This document shows, piece by piece, positions 22,961 to 36,435 of a DNA stretch of 36,890 nucleotides; the first letter of the stretch is position 1; each line of letters opens with the position of its first letter. A program made the position numbers and the translations under genes. Below the pieces are notes generated by a model. That model saw only the letters and a program-made list of their open reading frames with translations. It had not been told where the DNA came from and did no database searches. The stretch is from Trichoplax sp. H2 (taxonomy: Eukaryota > Placozoa > Uniplacotomia > Trichoplacea), in contig NOWV01000359.1 of the NCBI GenBank assembly GCA_003344405.1, positions 1 through 36,890 of the forward strand, given 5' to 3'.

Positions 22961-25860
22961 TAACGGCGCACCATGACCGACCGCCATTAATTGTATTAAT
23001 GGATCAATGAAATAGCCAAATGGATAAAAAGTTGATAACGAATCCCTTTTTTTCGCATATCAGGGAGTTAATATGCTGCAGTAATATATTATTAAATTTA
23101 GATTCATTGCTGTACCTGCAAATATGCTCCTTAAACATATAATTCACGTTATACAGGCAAAAGTTTATACGGCTAGAATAAATCGTATTTGAGAATAGGA
23201 AAGCCATTGGAAGAGAATATGTTTATTTTGAAAGCATCCAGGTGTTTTTTATTCAAAATCTTCTATTTAGAGAGCAATTACGCTTCCTGGAATGCTACCC
23301 TATTTTAATTTAACACCCGTATGTTATTAATTCAACGTTCATAGTTTATTTTTACTATATTAGCGGGCTTACTATTTCAACTCGTGAAAAAATTAGTTAC
23401 CCAATAATTAGAAATTAATATCATCAATCAATCTAGTGCAGAGAATTATCACGTTACGTATGACTTTCATTTAAACCATCAAATGCTAGTTTACTATTTT
23501 TTTACCCATATACTATCAATGAAAGTAAATTGAACCACTCAGATTTCTAAACAGTAAGCGTAAAAACCAGTGATAAATAAGTAACCGGTTTTCAATAAGA
23601 ACGCTCTTCCTTACCCAGCTTTGAATAGTTGCAATGGAATCTAATCATGAGAATGTTAAATAGAGATTTATTGAGATAGCTATATTTTGATGTAAAGACT
23701 TTTCCATTCTACAATTCATATATACAACATAGTTCTAATAAAATCATAACGATATATGAATTGCTTTTCATCGTGTAATATCCTATAAAATTAGCAATGT
23801 AACTTATATTTAGGTAATAAAATGATACAGTTGATAGAGTCCAGAACTAGATTCTAATTACTAGAAAACAAAGCATATTATTATTCTTATATGCCGAAAG
23901 TATACAGAAATCCCACGCATTTTGCAATAGTGTAAAATAAAAATTTATCCGTAGATATTAAAATAGATTAATTAATTTCAACAACTCCGTTAGAAATAGC
24001 CTTGCAAACGATTGTAGCACTTAGAATTTAATGCAAACATAATTTAACCGTTACATTTCAATTTTATGCTAGTCATTAACATTAAAGCACTAGGGTTTAA
24101 GGAATATTCGCTACGGTTTATTACATATGATTGAGGAGAAGGTCATGCTTTCTTTAATAATATATTATATATTATAATTTTTGCCTATCCAGATAGGTGT
24201 AGATAATGATATAATTATAAAATTTGACCGGATACATCGGCCTAAAAGATGTATTGAGTGATGTTTAATAAACCGTAATTACCATTTAAAATAATTCTGA
24301 ATTGTTTAAATGGTATTTTCCGCTTTGACACCGTTCTCTAATTTCAGACATTATATCTAAAATAGCAAAACGCTAGTAATAGGAATTCATTGTATAGAGA
24401 ATATTAGTTTATTTCTTATCTCAATAAATGTATTGATTAGAATAATTCTTAATCATCTTTATAATTAGTTTCAATTACATGCTGTACCATTTTTGACGTC
24501 TCAGATAGAGTAGACAAACTGGACTTAGATAAACTATCGTTACTGTTAGCTCTCACGGGACATCATTTAATGACCTTCAGTAACTGTGAAAGAATTTGCA
24601 AAGATCAGTTTTCGATTTATAACCTTTTGTTGTTATTCAACAATATTACTTTCTGATAGTTTTCTATTCTAAAATTTGGAAATTAGACGATGTTATAATG
24701 AATGGAGTAAGAAAAGAACACTCATAAATGGAATCGGCAGTGAATCTAAATTTAACATACGTCTATCTTGATAGATAGTAAACGTGATATAAATTTTCGG
24801 ATTAAAACACCTAACAGCTAAAGCCTATTATCTCAAAGTACGAATCTATCTACTGAATATTTCAAGGAGAGACTACTGATTATTTATATCTACAAGACAA
24901 TTTCGCTATCGTTCATTAGAGGTCACTCAATTAAATATTTATATAAAAAATGGTTATAAATGGACAGCGTGTAGTAGCACCGTACTACAGCTTAAATAAG
25001 CAAAACCGGTGGAGAAACTGTAAGGATAAAATTTCCTAACTTATCGAGAGTTAATGATGGAAACTGTATAATATTACTACATTTATTAGGTTAAATTTAT
25101 AATTTTAGGACAATTAATTAATTTATATTGTCACTTTCATAAAATTCTATTATTATTTCTCAATTTAGGATTATTTCTTAACCATTTAAATACTGCGCTA
25201 GATATGATAGATATCTTGTTAATTATAATTATCTTTATATTGTTTTCAAGAGATATTAAGATAATTTTAATCTCTTTATCGTACAGATGCCTCCTCCACA
25301 TTTCCTAATAAATTGTTATCTGTAATTTACAAAATACCAGTAGAATTAATTGAGAATTTGATCATTCTTACTATTTCTAATAACCCCGGGATATAAAAAA
25401 GGCTCTAATATAAATCACTTATATACAAATCACCATATGAATGTATATTCTATAGATCACAGAGATGACCTCTTTGTCATAGGTATTCATCTAATTATAT
25501 TAAGATATTATCCATATAATTGCGTTGAATAGTGATAATAATACTCAAATTTTTTTGTCAGCAGTCTAAATAATTACAAGTGAAAAAGCAAGATGACTCC
25601 GAGTAACACTTAATTTTTCTATTGAAAGTATAAGTTATCGTGATAAAGAATGGATAAAATCTGGAATATAATTAATAAAAGCGTGTCTGGAAATAACAAA
25701 GACGTGCGTTAGTACTGTTTTTACCTACGATTTTATTATTGCAAGCTTTTAATAATTTCATTAGCTATGTATAGATCAATTTCAGTCACTCAAAAAAATC
25801 TGAGTTACTCATAGCTATATAATGTAGAGCTAAATGTGGCAGTTCAGCCAGCGAATTATT
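22961..25860. other. Gene-poor AT-rich stretch with inverted repeats
   Basis: No gene is recognised. An 8-bp hairpin CCATTAAT/ATTAATGG lies near 22982-23000, and an 11-bp inverted repeat TACCATTTAAA/TTTAAATGGTA at 24280-24315. A plus-strand segment around 24465-24658 stays open for about 64 codons, without an early ATG or recognised domain. Confidence 0.45.
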
Positions 25861-25864
25861 GGCA

Positions 25865-26067
25865 TACAACTAGTCAAGATTGTCTATATTTCGCTAAAAC
25901 ATTAAAGCCACTACCTGCGCTAATACAGATGTCATTTATCGTATTCCCATCGTACTACATCGGCTAATACATTATTAGTATACAAGTAGTCAAGATGGTA
26001 TTTGTATCGATAAGACGTCAAAGTCAGTACCTACATTGGTATAATGTCGTCCATCGTATTTCCCTGG
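25865..26067. repeat. Imperfect tandem duplication, period about 116 bp
   Basis: Two diverged copies start at 25865 (TACAACTAGTCAAGAT) and 25981 (TACAAGTAGTCAAGAT). They continue through matching blocks such as AAAGCCACTACCT/AAAGTCAGTACCT and TCATTTATCGTATT/TCGTCCATCGTATT. There is no coding sequence. Divergence suggests an old duplication. Confidence 0.75.
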
Positions 26068-29000
26068 TATTTTAACTATTTGTGTGCCGCCATAACAAGA
26101 TATTTGAATATTTTGTCCTTATTGGACCATATCTTAAATTCTGATGATGTATCGCTGAGCAAAACAGTAATGAATACCGGTAATGTGAGAAACAGGATTG
26201 CCTCATAACATTTCTACTCATTTTGTTATTCCCTGCAAATTGTGAATTAGGCGGGCGTTATTTTGAATTTTAAGTGAAAGTTGGAAGTAACACATTAAAT
26301 TTTTGATTTTAACTAAGAAACACTTACACTAATCTTTCAATGCCATTGCTAGTGATTTCTCAATAATTCATACAGTATAAGTGGCATGCTCAAACAGATC
26401 AAGATCATGAGATTTTTATCTTTATTATTACTGAGTTTCTAATTCTCAAATAGACTGATGTTAGCTAGCTGCTATACTTGTATATATAATTATACACCAC
26501 ATCATTTACTATGAATTATTCAAGATCAACACCCATGCAGAATATTTGAAATGGCCACGTACAATACTCCGTCATAATAATATAGGAATAGCTGGAATAG
26601 CTAAAATTATTACGAATTGGTACAAAAACTGTAGGCAAACACTTTTTTATTATTTTGATTTTATAGTATAGCATTACACTACTTTACGAAGATCAATAGT
26701 AATCAACAGCTAGAGCAAGAAATTATTTGGATATACAAGGTATCTGAACGGCATATGCCAAAGACGACAGAACCAATAGTCAAATAACCACCAAATGCAA
26801 AGATAAATGATGGCTACGGTTAACTATAACTGCTCATCGGTTTCTATCATCCCTTTTGGACTAATTATGATGTAAATAAAGATAAAAACTTGAAACATTT
26901 AATCTAATGTGATAATATCATATTTTATGTAAATGGGACGCAGACTATATGCAAAATATGTTGATTTCATGATTTTGAAATGCTTCCAAATGATCTTCCC
27001 GTACGTAAAAACAGTTATCATGAAATCAAATTAGAGCGCTCTAATTTCGTCAGTAAAAGAGTGAATAGTTTATACAAAAGATAGATACTTGATTATAATG
27101 CCTCACAATAAATGAAATTGAAATTTTTTATTTTTCTTTAACTAACAATCATGTTTTCTCATCTAATCGACATCTATAAGTTTAACGGTTGCCTTCCAGT
27201 TCGTCAATTTCTTACAGCTGGCTTTCGTTTAAACTGGCTTGTATCATGTAATTTCCAATTTCTTCGCATAAAAATTTTGTAGCTGTAGCCATGACAGTTG
27301 AAGAATGATTTGCATTATTGAAGTTTTTATTTATCTCAAAGTTGTAGTTTATACGATGTGATGCTGACTACTGTAATGACTTAATATACTGTACTTAACG
27401 AATTCTTTAATAAATTTGGACGTAATTATCTTAATCACTTGCAAGATTGACAAATTACATGCAGAAGGATAAGAAATGAGATCTTTCAAATATCAATTTT
27501 GAGTATTTGTAATCTCCAGTATTGATCTCAATTTCTTTGAGATAGAGTTATTAGCGCATATAAAATCGATCAAAGATTCAATGCTTAATTTCGAAAACCT
27601 AGAATTAAAATATTTAATTTACATCACTTAGTCACTGTGCTGTAGTTATACGTGTAAATTACTGTATAAAATGATGCTGAAAATGATAGTAATTAGCTAT
27701 TTTCTTTCATGGAGAAAACATTGAAAATCAAATGGTTAACTGGTGTAGAAATAAGCCAGTGATGATTTTAAATCAAACTTGTATAGCTAGTACGCACATT
27801 TATTTGGTAAAATGTCTTTCATTCAAATAGGTGTCGCAAAATATATAATCGACTATTTTAGAATTCTATGTTATTCCATAAATAAACTCCAAGCTAATCT
27901 TTAATGAAATTAAAGGCAAAGATTGAAACAATTTTGACGCATTTGTACCTCTGTTTCATTCCCATAAAATCTACAATCTTGCTTCTCTAATGATTTCAAT
28001 CGCATACTTAGCTGTTACGGATGATCCGATATTGATATTTGTTTAATTTTGACAGAACGTATTCGAGGTTAAAAGTAATAGAGTTAGTTTTATTTGGAAA
28101 AAGCATTAAAGTCTCGTCCGTACTAGATACCGTAGCATGAATTCTAGTTACTTCTCTTCATTTTGCACTACCCTCTCAAACATTTAGAAACACAAATTTT
28201 TATCTGCTATTGATATATTTGAATTTCTCTTTCACTGCAAGATTTTTCTGACAGTCGATCAATATTACTACTATAGGATACTTTAATTTTATTTAAATTT
28301 TACTGGTAATTCTTGATTTGTGTTTACTTAGCTAGGCATTCTACGATGATAATAATAGCACAAGCATTAGTTCAGAATATGCAGTTTTCGAGCTTGTAAG
28401 TTTTTAGATCATGATAAAAAATTGTAATGGTTATTCTAATTTTCATATGATAATCACTAGTAAATTAAGACTAAATCTCTTTTCGTCTATGATAGGTAAC
28501 CTTAGACTAATAGGACTATCATTGCCGTATAGTAATTATAATATCTAAACTTATAAATAATAAGCCTATAAAATAGCTAATAAAATTATCTTTCGATGAT
28601 ACAATCAACGGTAAGCTTTACAAGGTAGTCTGCATACATAAAACGTCGGATTTGTTTAATTAGCACATTTTCGTACGTGATCAGTTTTGGACATTACGAC
28701 TTGTATGAAATGATGGCAACAGCTGTGTATAATAATAACATTTATATGGAGAGATTAATGCTGTAGTATGATCAGAAAATGCATAGAGATTGCTAACGTT
28801 ACATAATAATATAAGCTTTTAACGTTATAAATTTAATTAAAATACATCGAAGAAAAGGTTTGGAGTTTTAGAGAAAATCAAAGAGAATAAAAAGCTGAAG
28901 CATCGCCTACACATTTCTCGTCGCTACCCTAAATCTTTTATCCAAATCAGTCATTGATTTACGACATTTTCCTACAGAAAATGTCGTATATTCAACTATT

Positions 29001-30890
29001 GAAGTCAGCTATTTTAAACACATCTTTGTATAGTATCAAGTATTTGGCTACGATAGATGTCCACTCATGCATTTCTTTTTATGAAATTCAATAATGTTTC
29101 TGTTTTAAAAGCTACCATTCACGATCAACTAGTTGTTTGATACAACATTGATTGAATGGTAAAGATTATAAATCGAAGCGACAGTGTTACTATAGATAGA
29201 TTAAAATCTAGCTTAATTGAAGCTAGATGAGGCATAGATCTGACAGAAAACTTATTGTACTTTGTATTATTATTAAATAACTCTTATCTAATAATGAGAG
29301 TTTTGGGCTATTATTTACCAATCAAGGTAATAAACGAAATTGAATGATCTGTTGTAAGGAAAAATATTCAATTAGAATTGATCTAATTTTAAAATATAAT
29401 CAACAATTCTTGATAGCGTTCACTTTGCGACATTTTCAACTTGCTTCGCACTTTAAATTTAAGAATTTTGCTTTCTGTTTATTTAAAACTTTTTATAAGC
29501 TAAAAATTAAAGCTATCATGTGAATCTATAATCTACAAAAGTAACTGTTTCGTACTCTAAGGCATTATCAAGACAAGAATTCCATATCATGTAATTTAAG
29601 TTGATTAAATGTCTCCGTCGGAGAATTTTCTGTGCGATTTCATTTCCTGCGGAACCTTTTCTTACAAGCTTAGTATACATGTTATATACTAGCCATAAAA
29701 TGGCTTAATAGAGGAATAAAGAAAAGCATTACTATAAATAAGAAGTTTATATTTTAATTAATACTAATTACATTATTATAAATTGGTGGTATAATTTCTA
29801 TATTACCTAAACCATAGGATTGATTGTTTACTTTGCGTTTATAAACTTTCAGTTTTAGTATTATGCCCTAGTATAAATGTATTATCGATTAATCGTTTAC
29901 TCTACTTAGTGAACCATATTATGCATATTAATCACTATAATAAGAACTAATGCTGCATAAAGAAATCGGCTTATATCATTTATTTTGATATTGCAAGCGA
30001 ACATAAAATAACGATGTCTTTGGCAAGAAAAATGAATTTCACTTATTTATGCAAGCTTTTTGTTCATAGTTACTAATTTCATGCGCCAGCATACGTTTGC
30101 TCTCGTGATTGAATTTATAAGCATAACATCCTATAGGACATGACTAGTGATTAGCTGACTCATACGCAATTTATTGTAAGTAAATAAGCCGGGCCAATAA
30201 ACCATATTAATAGCATTACCTAAATAATCATCTACAGTACATATCGATAGACTGACATCAAAGAATAAAGTAAAAACTTTTTTGAATAGCTATTGATTTG
30301 GAAATATTATAGTAACGAAAAACAAAGATTGTAATGGTAGTAATAAATTAATCTACAAATGTAGATCACTTTCATATTAGTAAAAGTAAATACGAATGAT
30401 ACCGATTATGTAAAATTATAGAATCAATAGACCGAGATATATATTGAAAATAAATCATGTCTAAAATGATTTAAGTGTGTAATAGAATAGGGATAAAGAT
30501 AGGAAGTGAATGACATCAATTGTCTGCAGGCTCGTCGTGTTGGATTCAAAGCAACGAATAACGTTATCGACATAGTGACTTGACAACTTGACAGTATTTC
30601 TAATAAAAAAGAAGATTCGACTTCAAACTTGAGATGATAATAGATTTTATTATTTTCAGCTTGTAGACTGTCGTCTATGAAAAATATTAATTTGGTATCA
30701 GTATACGTGTGGATATTGTATGGGCCGATTTTTTTGATCTTTCCTTCCTGGCTTCAATTCAATGTTATTTATAGTATAAACGTTGACATTATAATTCAGG
30801 ACCGGTAAATAGTTTCAACAATTTCATCGCATATTATGTAATATTATTTCAATTGACGTCTTTGTTAGCGGTGTGTATTGTTCATAAAAT
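26068..30890. other. Gene-poor AT-rich stretch with short hairpins
   Basis: No gene is recognised. It holds a strong hairpin at 28960-28988 (separate entry) and a 9-bp hairpin ATCTAGCTT/AAGCTAGAT near 29206-29230. I see no convincing coding exons on either strand. Confidence 0.45.
28960..28988. repeat. Perfect 12-bp hairpin with 5-base loop
   Basis: TACGACATTTTC pairs with GAAAATGTCGTA around CTACA. The stem is uninterrupted and stands out in otherwise unstructured AT-rich sequence. It is too short for a typical animal microRNA precursor by itself. It could be a mobile-element end or a structured RNA element. Confidence 0.7.
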
Positions 30891-31204
30891 AAGGGAGAAA
30901 GTATATAAATACTCATCATTTTACATCGATTTCAATTTATTTTGGCAATCGGTTCATAGCCAATCCAACCAAATTTAAAATTTGCTAAGATTTTTTGGGT
31001 CAAGAAATATTAAAAGAAAAATTACCTGTAAGTACACTTAAAATGATATTGTATTGTCAAAAAGTCGCATAAAATTTCAAGACTGTGATTGAATCCAATC
31101 GCTGCTAGCTAAAAACATCAAAATATTACTGCAATGTTACGTATGATATAAAATTGATTGGATTCATCGATAGGATAAGAACTTTATATTTTATAAATGG
31201 TTTA

Positions 31205-31381
31205 ATGATTAAATCTGAAGCACCTTTACCTCAGGATGCTATTAAAAGGCAAAATTTTGTACTATATCTTACTAGAATTGATAAAGTAAGCTAATTGGTG
31301 GTTCAATATAGGCTAATCATTTTAAATTTTCAGTTTATTAAAATCGTAAGTCATGATAGCTTGCGAATTAAGAATAATTAG
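31205..31381 (+). CDS. Possible two-exon mini-gene with a 48-nt intron
   Basis: ATG at 31205 opens 27 codons beginning MIKSEAPLPQDAIKR and ending RIDK at 31285. Then comes a 48-nt intron (31286-31333) with GTAAGC, a CTAAT branch-like word and TTTTCAG. A second exon, FIKIVSHDSLRIKNN, stops at 31379-31381. The first exon's frame is also open upstream for about 30 codons, so it may be an internal exon rather than a first exon. A TATA-like TATATAAA near 30902-30909 and a donor at 31028 (GTAAGT) could belong to an upstream 5'-UTR exon. No similarity to a known family is recognised. The short length makes chance a real alternative. Confidence 0.25.
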
Positions 31382-31399
31382 CACCCCTGAAAAATTGTT

Positions 31400-34300
31400 T
31401 AACAGAGAAAGCTACATTAAATTTTAATATTATTTGATGCTGATCGCATCAAATTGATAATATTTTCCATCAATATAAACTGCTTTGCCGCACACTTTCA
31501 TAAAGTTATGAAGCTTACTGTATTGCAATTGTGCTAAAATAGTCTTATTCGAAGACAAGTATTGCTTTGCTAGTAATAGGGGTTATGCTATGAATTACTA
31601 GATTTGTTAACATGATGTTTAAGCTACCATTGGAGTAATGCTCAAAAAGTGCATATATGAATTAGAAAATTATAATGCTCGATAGAAAAACTGTATTATT
31701 ATTTGTGATTAGCAGAGGTAATATTAAACATCACAGCATCAGTGCAATCTTGAATCTGGCCATCATTATTCCATGAGTTTCTACTTTCATTTTGAGGCGA
31801 AAATAGTCACAGAAGTATAGAAGAAAGATAGTCTATAATTTATAATCTAACATGATTCTTACCGGCGTTTAATAACATATTGAGATACCGGAAGAAACGC
31901 CAAATATTGCTAACTAAAATCGATTTTTTAATTTAAACTTATAAAAAAGAAACCGCAATTACAAAATATATAATCTAATCTCAAACATTTTATCCTACAT
32001 CTCGTGAATAATATCTATTCAAGTATAAATTAGATAGAGAAGGCTTGAAATATTAATGAACATTCCCAGTATGGATTAGATAATAGTTGTAACGGATATG
32101 TTAATATTTGGCTTTTCTATTTGATATGCCAACAATTGATTCATGATTAGTCCAATGATAATTTCTGTGGCATTCGATAGTAAATTATTATGAAATTTTA
32201 GTGAAGGGTACGAGGGCGGATAATTATAATGGAATATGAGATAAATGGTTTTATTTTACAATATAATTGATTAGTGATGCTAAATAACAACAGTATATGA
32301 AATCAGCCAATGATTAGTGATGATTTATAATTGTATTAGATACAATAGTGTTGCAAATTACTTAACTTATAATCATGAATAGAATTAAATTATGGCTAGA
32401 TTTTTAATATTGAAATCTGATTATAATTCAGGTTATCTAGTATATTTTCTATAATAAAATATTACTCAATTTTGGACTGTCCATTTTTTTCTAGCTACAA
32501 TCAATTAATTATTGCATCATTTAGGCTTAAAAATTGATTTCTTAAGCAGATTCAGCAGTATTGTTGTTATTTAGAATCTTGTTATCAGAATATTCGATAT
32601 TACTTAGTTTCTAATGAACAGCTTATTCATTTTTACCTATTGAATTAGACGTGACTATAGGCTGATTATTCATTGGCATTTTAATGTGCTTAGGGAATTG
32701 ATATGTCATGCTATTTTTACCAACCTTGAGAACAATAAGTTATTCTACTGTATTCACCAGCGAATTTATGCTGTATTATTAATAAGCATTTTAGCTATCA
32801 CTGTATACTATATAAAGATATATAAGCCGAAGCCATCAGCATCAGCGGGGGGGGGGGGAATTTGTACACAAGAGAATCTTTTATTCAAACCTATAAAAGA
32901 GATTTATTTTCCTATCATACTTTCACAGAAAAATTCAATTTTAGATGTTGAAAGGAATTTTAGACTAAACTTTAGGTATGGATTTTCATATTAATAATTT
33001 AAATAATTAGCTACCATATTTTAGCTTAGATCATAAAGTTAGACTTGTAACAGGTTAGTCCAAAATTTCGACTTTCTCTTTTTGAATATTATTTTTGCTT
33101 ACATTACATATACACTATTATATAATAGGGAACAAAGTACCCTTTGCTTTGTTTTTCTATTTTCTTCTATATGCCTTGTTTTAACAAGCGTGTATTAACG
33201 CGCTTAAGATGCAGCTGATTTGTTACTTTATAGAACTCTTTGAAGCAATTATTCCCAGCGTAGTTTAGTATTTTGTTATTTTCGTGGGCTTATATCACTA
33301 GAAATAAGATTACTCACTTTATTTCCTAAATATACAAATTCGTATGAATGCAATTAAAATAGACTTATAGACTGATTAAATCAAGGAATTGTTATCAGAA
33401 ATGTAAACATATTTTAGAATTAGCGTTATTTTTCGATCATATTTAAGCCTTCCTATAATATGGAAAGTCAATAAAAATCTATCAAATTACTTCCGTTCTT
33501 TTTAACGAAGAATAGCAGGTTATGGTTTCCGGCTATTTATCTTCGTTTAGCTTGCCATAATTCACTACAATGAATAGAAGCTTTTCATCTAGTGAATTAA
33601 AATTAATGCCATTTTCTATTATTATCAATTGAGTATATTAAAAAATATATTACTCATGTTTCATTTGTTGATTTAGTAGTTTGAGCTATAAATGATGTGA
33701 ACTTTTTTATCCGGTCAATTAAAATCGATAGCTGAAAGCTTTAAATTGTTGCGTTAACACCTTATGAAGAAGTAGAAAATATCAAATTCTGCACCTATTA
33801 TAAATTAGGCTACTGTCCATTAAACTTACCAAATATATGCAGATTTTATAATATACCGTCTTTTATTCCTAGTTAGTTGAATACATTCAATACGTCTACT
33901 AGCGGTATTCGCTAATATGTAGTTATTTCCTTCATCAAATTGATAGACTTGTTGTAAGCGTTTGTCATAATGAATCATTGACATAGGGATGAGTTATTTT
34001 TAGAATTCTTATTGGAAATAGATTATGAAATATTTTCTTTGCATTCTCTTTAATTTAGTCATCTGCTTTTGTGATCTTATCTATGCGAATATAACCGTAC
34101 ATAGTTGATAGGGTAATTTTCAAGTATGATTGAAATATGACCAGTATAAATATATTATTGGATGGTGCAGGTGTTTTCACTTTTTTTTGTATTAAAAAGT
34201 TTTCATTTCAATTTTTTAAGATAATCAATTTGTTGTTATTACCAGAATTGAGAGCATTATTAGATCGATTAATAAATATTAAGTCAATAAAATTACGTTA

Positions 34301-34480
34301 TGGTAAGCACTATTAAGTAGATATGATATAATCACTTCATATTTACATTTACTTTAATAATACTCTCATTTCATAACATTTTATCGTTTATATCCGGACA
34401 TATGCTCACGAAATTATATATGAATCTTTGCGTGAATTATAAATACTGAAAGAATTTAAATCTGTAACTAAAATTGTTGA
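31400..34480. other. Gene-poor AT-rich stretch upstream of the small secreted gene
   Basis: An open stretch at 32686-32994 on the plus strand contains a hydrophobic segment and a run of 12 G (32847-32858). It is unlike a gene in codon use, and I do not call it. An imperfect inverted repeat lies near 33500-33542. No other structure is recognised. Confidence 0.4.
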
Positions 34481-34490
34481 TACGGTGCAC

Positions 34491-34497
34491 TATAAAG
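34491..34497 (+). promoter_or_regulatory. TATA-like box of the small secreted gene
   Basis: TATAAAG lies 53 bases before the ATG at 34550, a plausible distance for a short 5' untranslated region. No other promoter element was recognised. Confidence 0.3.
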
Positions 34498-34549
34498 TAA
34501 TTAATTAACATAAATTTGTTATAATTTTGGTACCGAATAGGACAACACG

Positions 34550-36354
34550 ATGAAGTTTATTGCCGTAGCAACTTTATGCCTGATTATATTTGCTATTGAT
34601 ATCAGCTCAGCTAAAGCTGTTATTAAGAATTTAAATCGTTTAAAAGCTGGTGATCAAGATATTTACAGTTTTATCAAGCATATGATGGAAAAACATCGTA
34701 GAATGCAACCCAATATGGCAGAAAATAAGAGATTGACTTCTAACATTGCTGATAGATCACCATCAGAGAAAATACTCAAGCTACGTCTTGATGATCGGTA
34801 TCATGAACTACTACGCAGGAAAGAAGACGCATATGACGAACTAGATCGTTATGTTAGTCAATATATCAGGAATAGTCGTTTTCGGTCTTTTAAGGGAATT
34901 AATTTAGGTAAGTTACTTAAAGTATTGATATTATTGGATAATCGGCTACTATTTTCATGTTATCTAGCTGTAATGATTTCGTCTTGATAATTTATAAAAT
35001 TTAAAATATTAATGCCATAGTAGTTATTTAGACTGACCTTTATCTCACTTTAAGACTTGAAATATTTAATTACATATTTTTCATAATGTATGTACTAGAC
35101 GTACAAAGTTACCGTATAAGACATTAAACTAAAGTAAATCTTTTCAAAAGGAAACATCGATATCACAGACATGTATTTATCCTTTGGTATTAGTCATTTC
35201 TAGAGTTCCAGTCCCATATAACATTTTGTTCTCGATTGTTATTTTCGTCTATGCATCTGCCTTCAGTTTTCTTGTATTATAGTGTGACATATGCCATATT
35301 GGTCGAGGTTAAAATATTAATTCTCAAATTTGTGTACACGCATAAGAATGTCCGCAACATGCAATATGACGTTTTCATTTGCTTATCATGCCGAATGATA
35401 AATCAGCAAGACCAAATATTGGCATTCTGCCATTTAATCAATTAGTCTACTTTATTCTTTCTCTGTTATTATTGTTGCGACGGCTTTAAATTGTTAAGAT
35501 TTTAATGACCTTAAATGCCTTATTAATCCAAAAGGATTATTTCTAAATTATGAGCCCTTAAGCCTGATCTAGTAAAATAAATTTTCGTGTTGGTATACTC
35601 TGCTTTTTATTATTTTTATATTACTATACTACAAAGAGATGGCCAATAGTTAATTCTCTTTGCTATTATTGCTTATCAAACTTAATCTGTAGATTCAATT
35701 ATTGTTTATGACAATGAGATCAATAGCAAGAATCAATTTAATACTTGTTCATTTTCTAATGGATCTTCAATTGGTTACTCTACCAGCTAATTTGAAATTT
35801 TATTTTATTACATTAGAAGACATGTTGAAATCAAGAAACGCATTTAATGAATTGACGCCAGAACGAAAGGAACTTGGTAAGGCTATATTATTGATACATT
35901 TTTATGTTGCGGATTAAAATTTAATCATCTACATATAATATAATGGTGAAATGGTCTTTCTCACATTGAGTTTACAATCAATGCTAAGTTCATAGAGTAA
36001 CGCCAAGTATTTAATATTCGAATACAAAATTTGAATAATTAAAATAAATACTGTATTAAATATTTTGTCAAGTTGCTAAATATCGTTTTTCATTAAATAT
36101 TTACTTTGAAGTCCATGCAGTGCAATCGATTCAGTAGGAATTTCTGATTTTCGAAAACATCACCATAAACTTTGTTTACTTCATTCACATGAAATGTATT
36201 ATGGGTTGTAACGACTGATACTTATAGTTAGACAGAACAATACGTTTTGTAATTGCTTAATAATTTTTACTTACTCGTAGTATAATAATAGTTTGATATA
36301 GCTTTGGTTGCAGCTAATTCACGTGAGAATACATATGCATTTAAGTCTATTTAG
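34550..36354 (+). CDS. Small secreted, cysteine-free charged protein, three exons
   Basis: Exon 1 is 34550-34907: 119 codons plus one base, donor GTAAGT. Exon 2 is 35817-35876: 60 nt, acceptor TTACATTAG, donor GTAAGG. Exon 3 is 36314-36354: acceptor TTGGTTGCAG, stop TAG at 36352-36354. All three junctions agree at phase 1, and the product is about 153 residues. It starts MKFIAVATLCLIIFAI, a clear signal peptide with likely cleavage after SSAKA. The rest is rich in Lys, Arg, Glu and Asp with heptad-like hydrophobics (for example LKLRLDDRYHELLRRKEDAY), so it is probably helical. There is no cysteine and no membrane segment. Basic pairs (KHRR, LRRK) could be processing sites, but there is no repeated Gly-Lys/Arg amidation pattern. 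I do not recognise the family. Exons 1 and 2 are well supported; exon 3 is the best of several acceptors. Confidence 0.6.
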
Positions 36355-36435
36355 TTTAGTGGTAGATTTTGCAATCCAATTTTGCAATGCTAATGCATTC
36401 GCAAATCTGTCATACAAAGTAAGTCAGTGGCGATA

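Noticed and set aside
24465-24658. An open plus-strand stretch of about 64 codons (DKLDLDKLSLLLALTG region)
   Set aside because: There is no early ATG, no partner exons and no recognised family; it is noted only as part of the gene-poor stretch.
32686-32994. A 102-codon plus-strand open stretch with a hydrophobic segment
   Set aside because: The reading depends on an odd 12-G run, starts at a non-ATG codon, and looks like translated AT-rich noncoding sequence.
35236-35445. A stretch reading YDVFICLS, reminiscent of a TIR-domain start
   Set aside because: Only those few residues fit; the following sequence lacks the rest of a TIR domain, and it lies in intron 1 of the small secreted gene.
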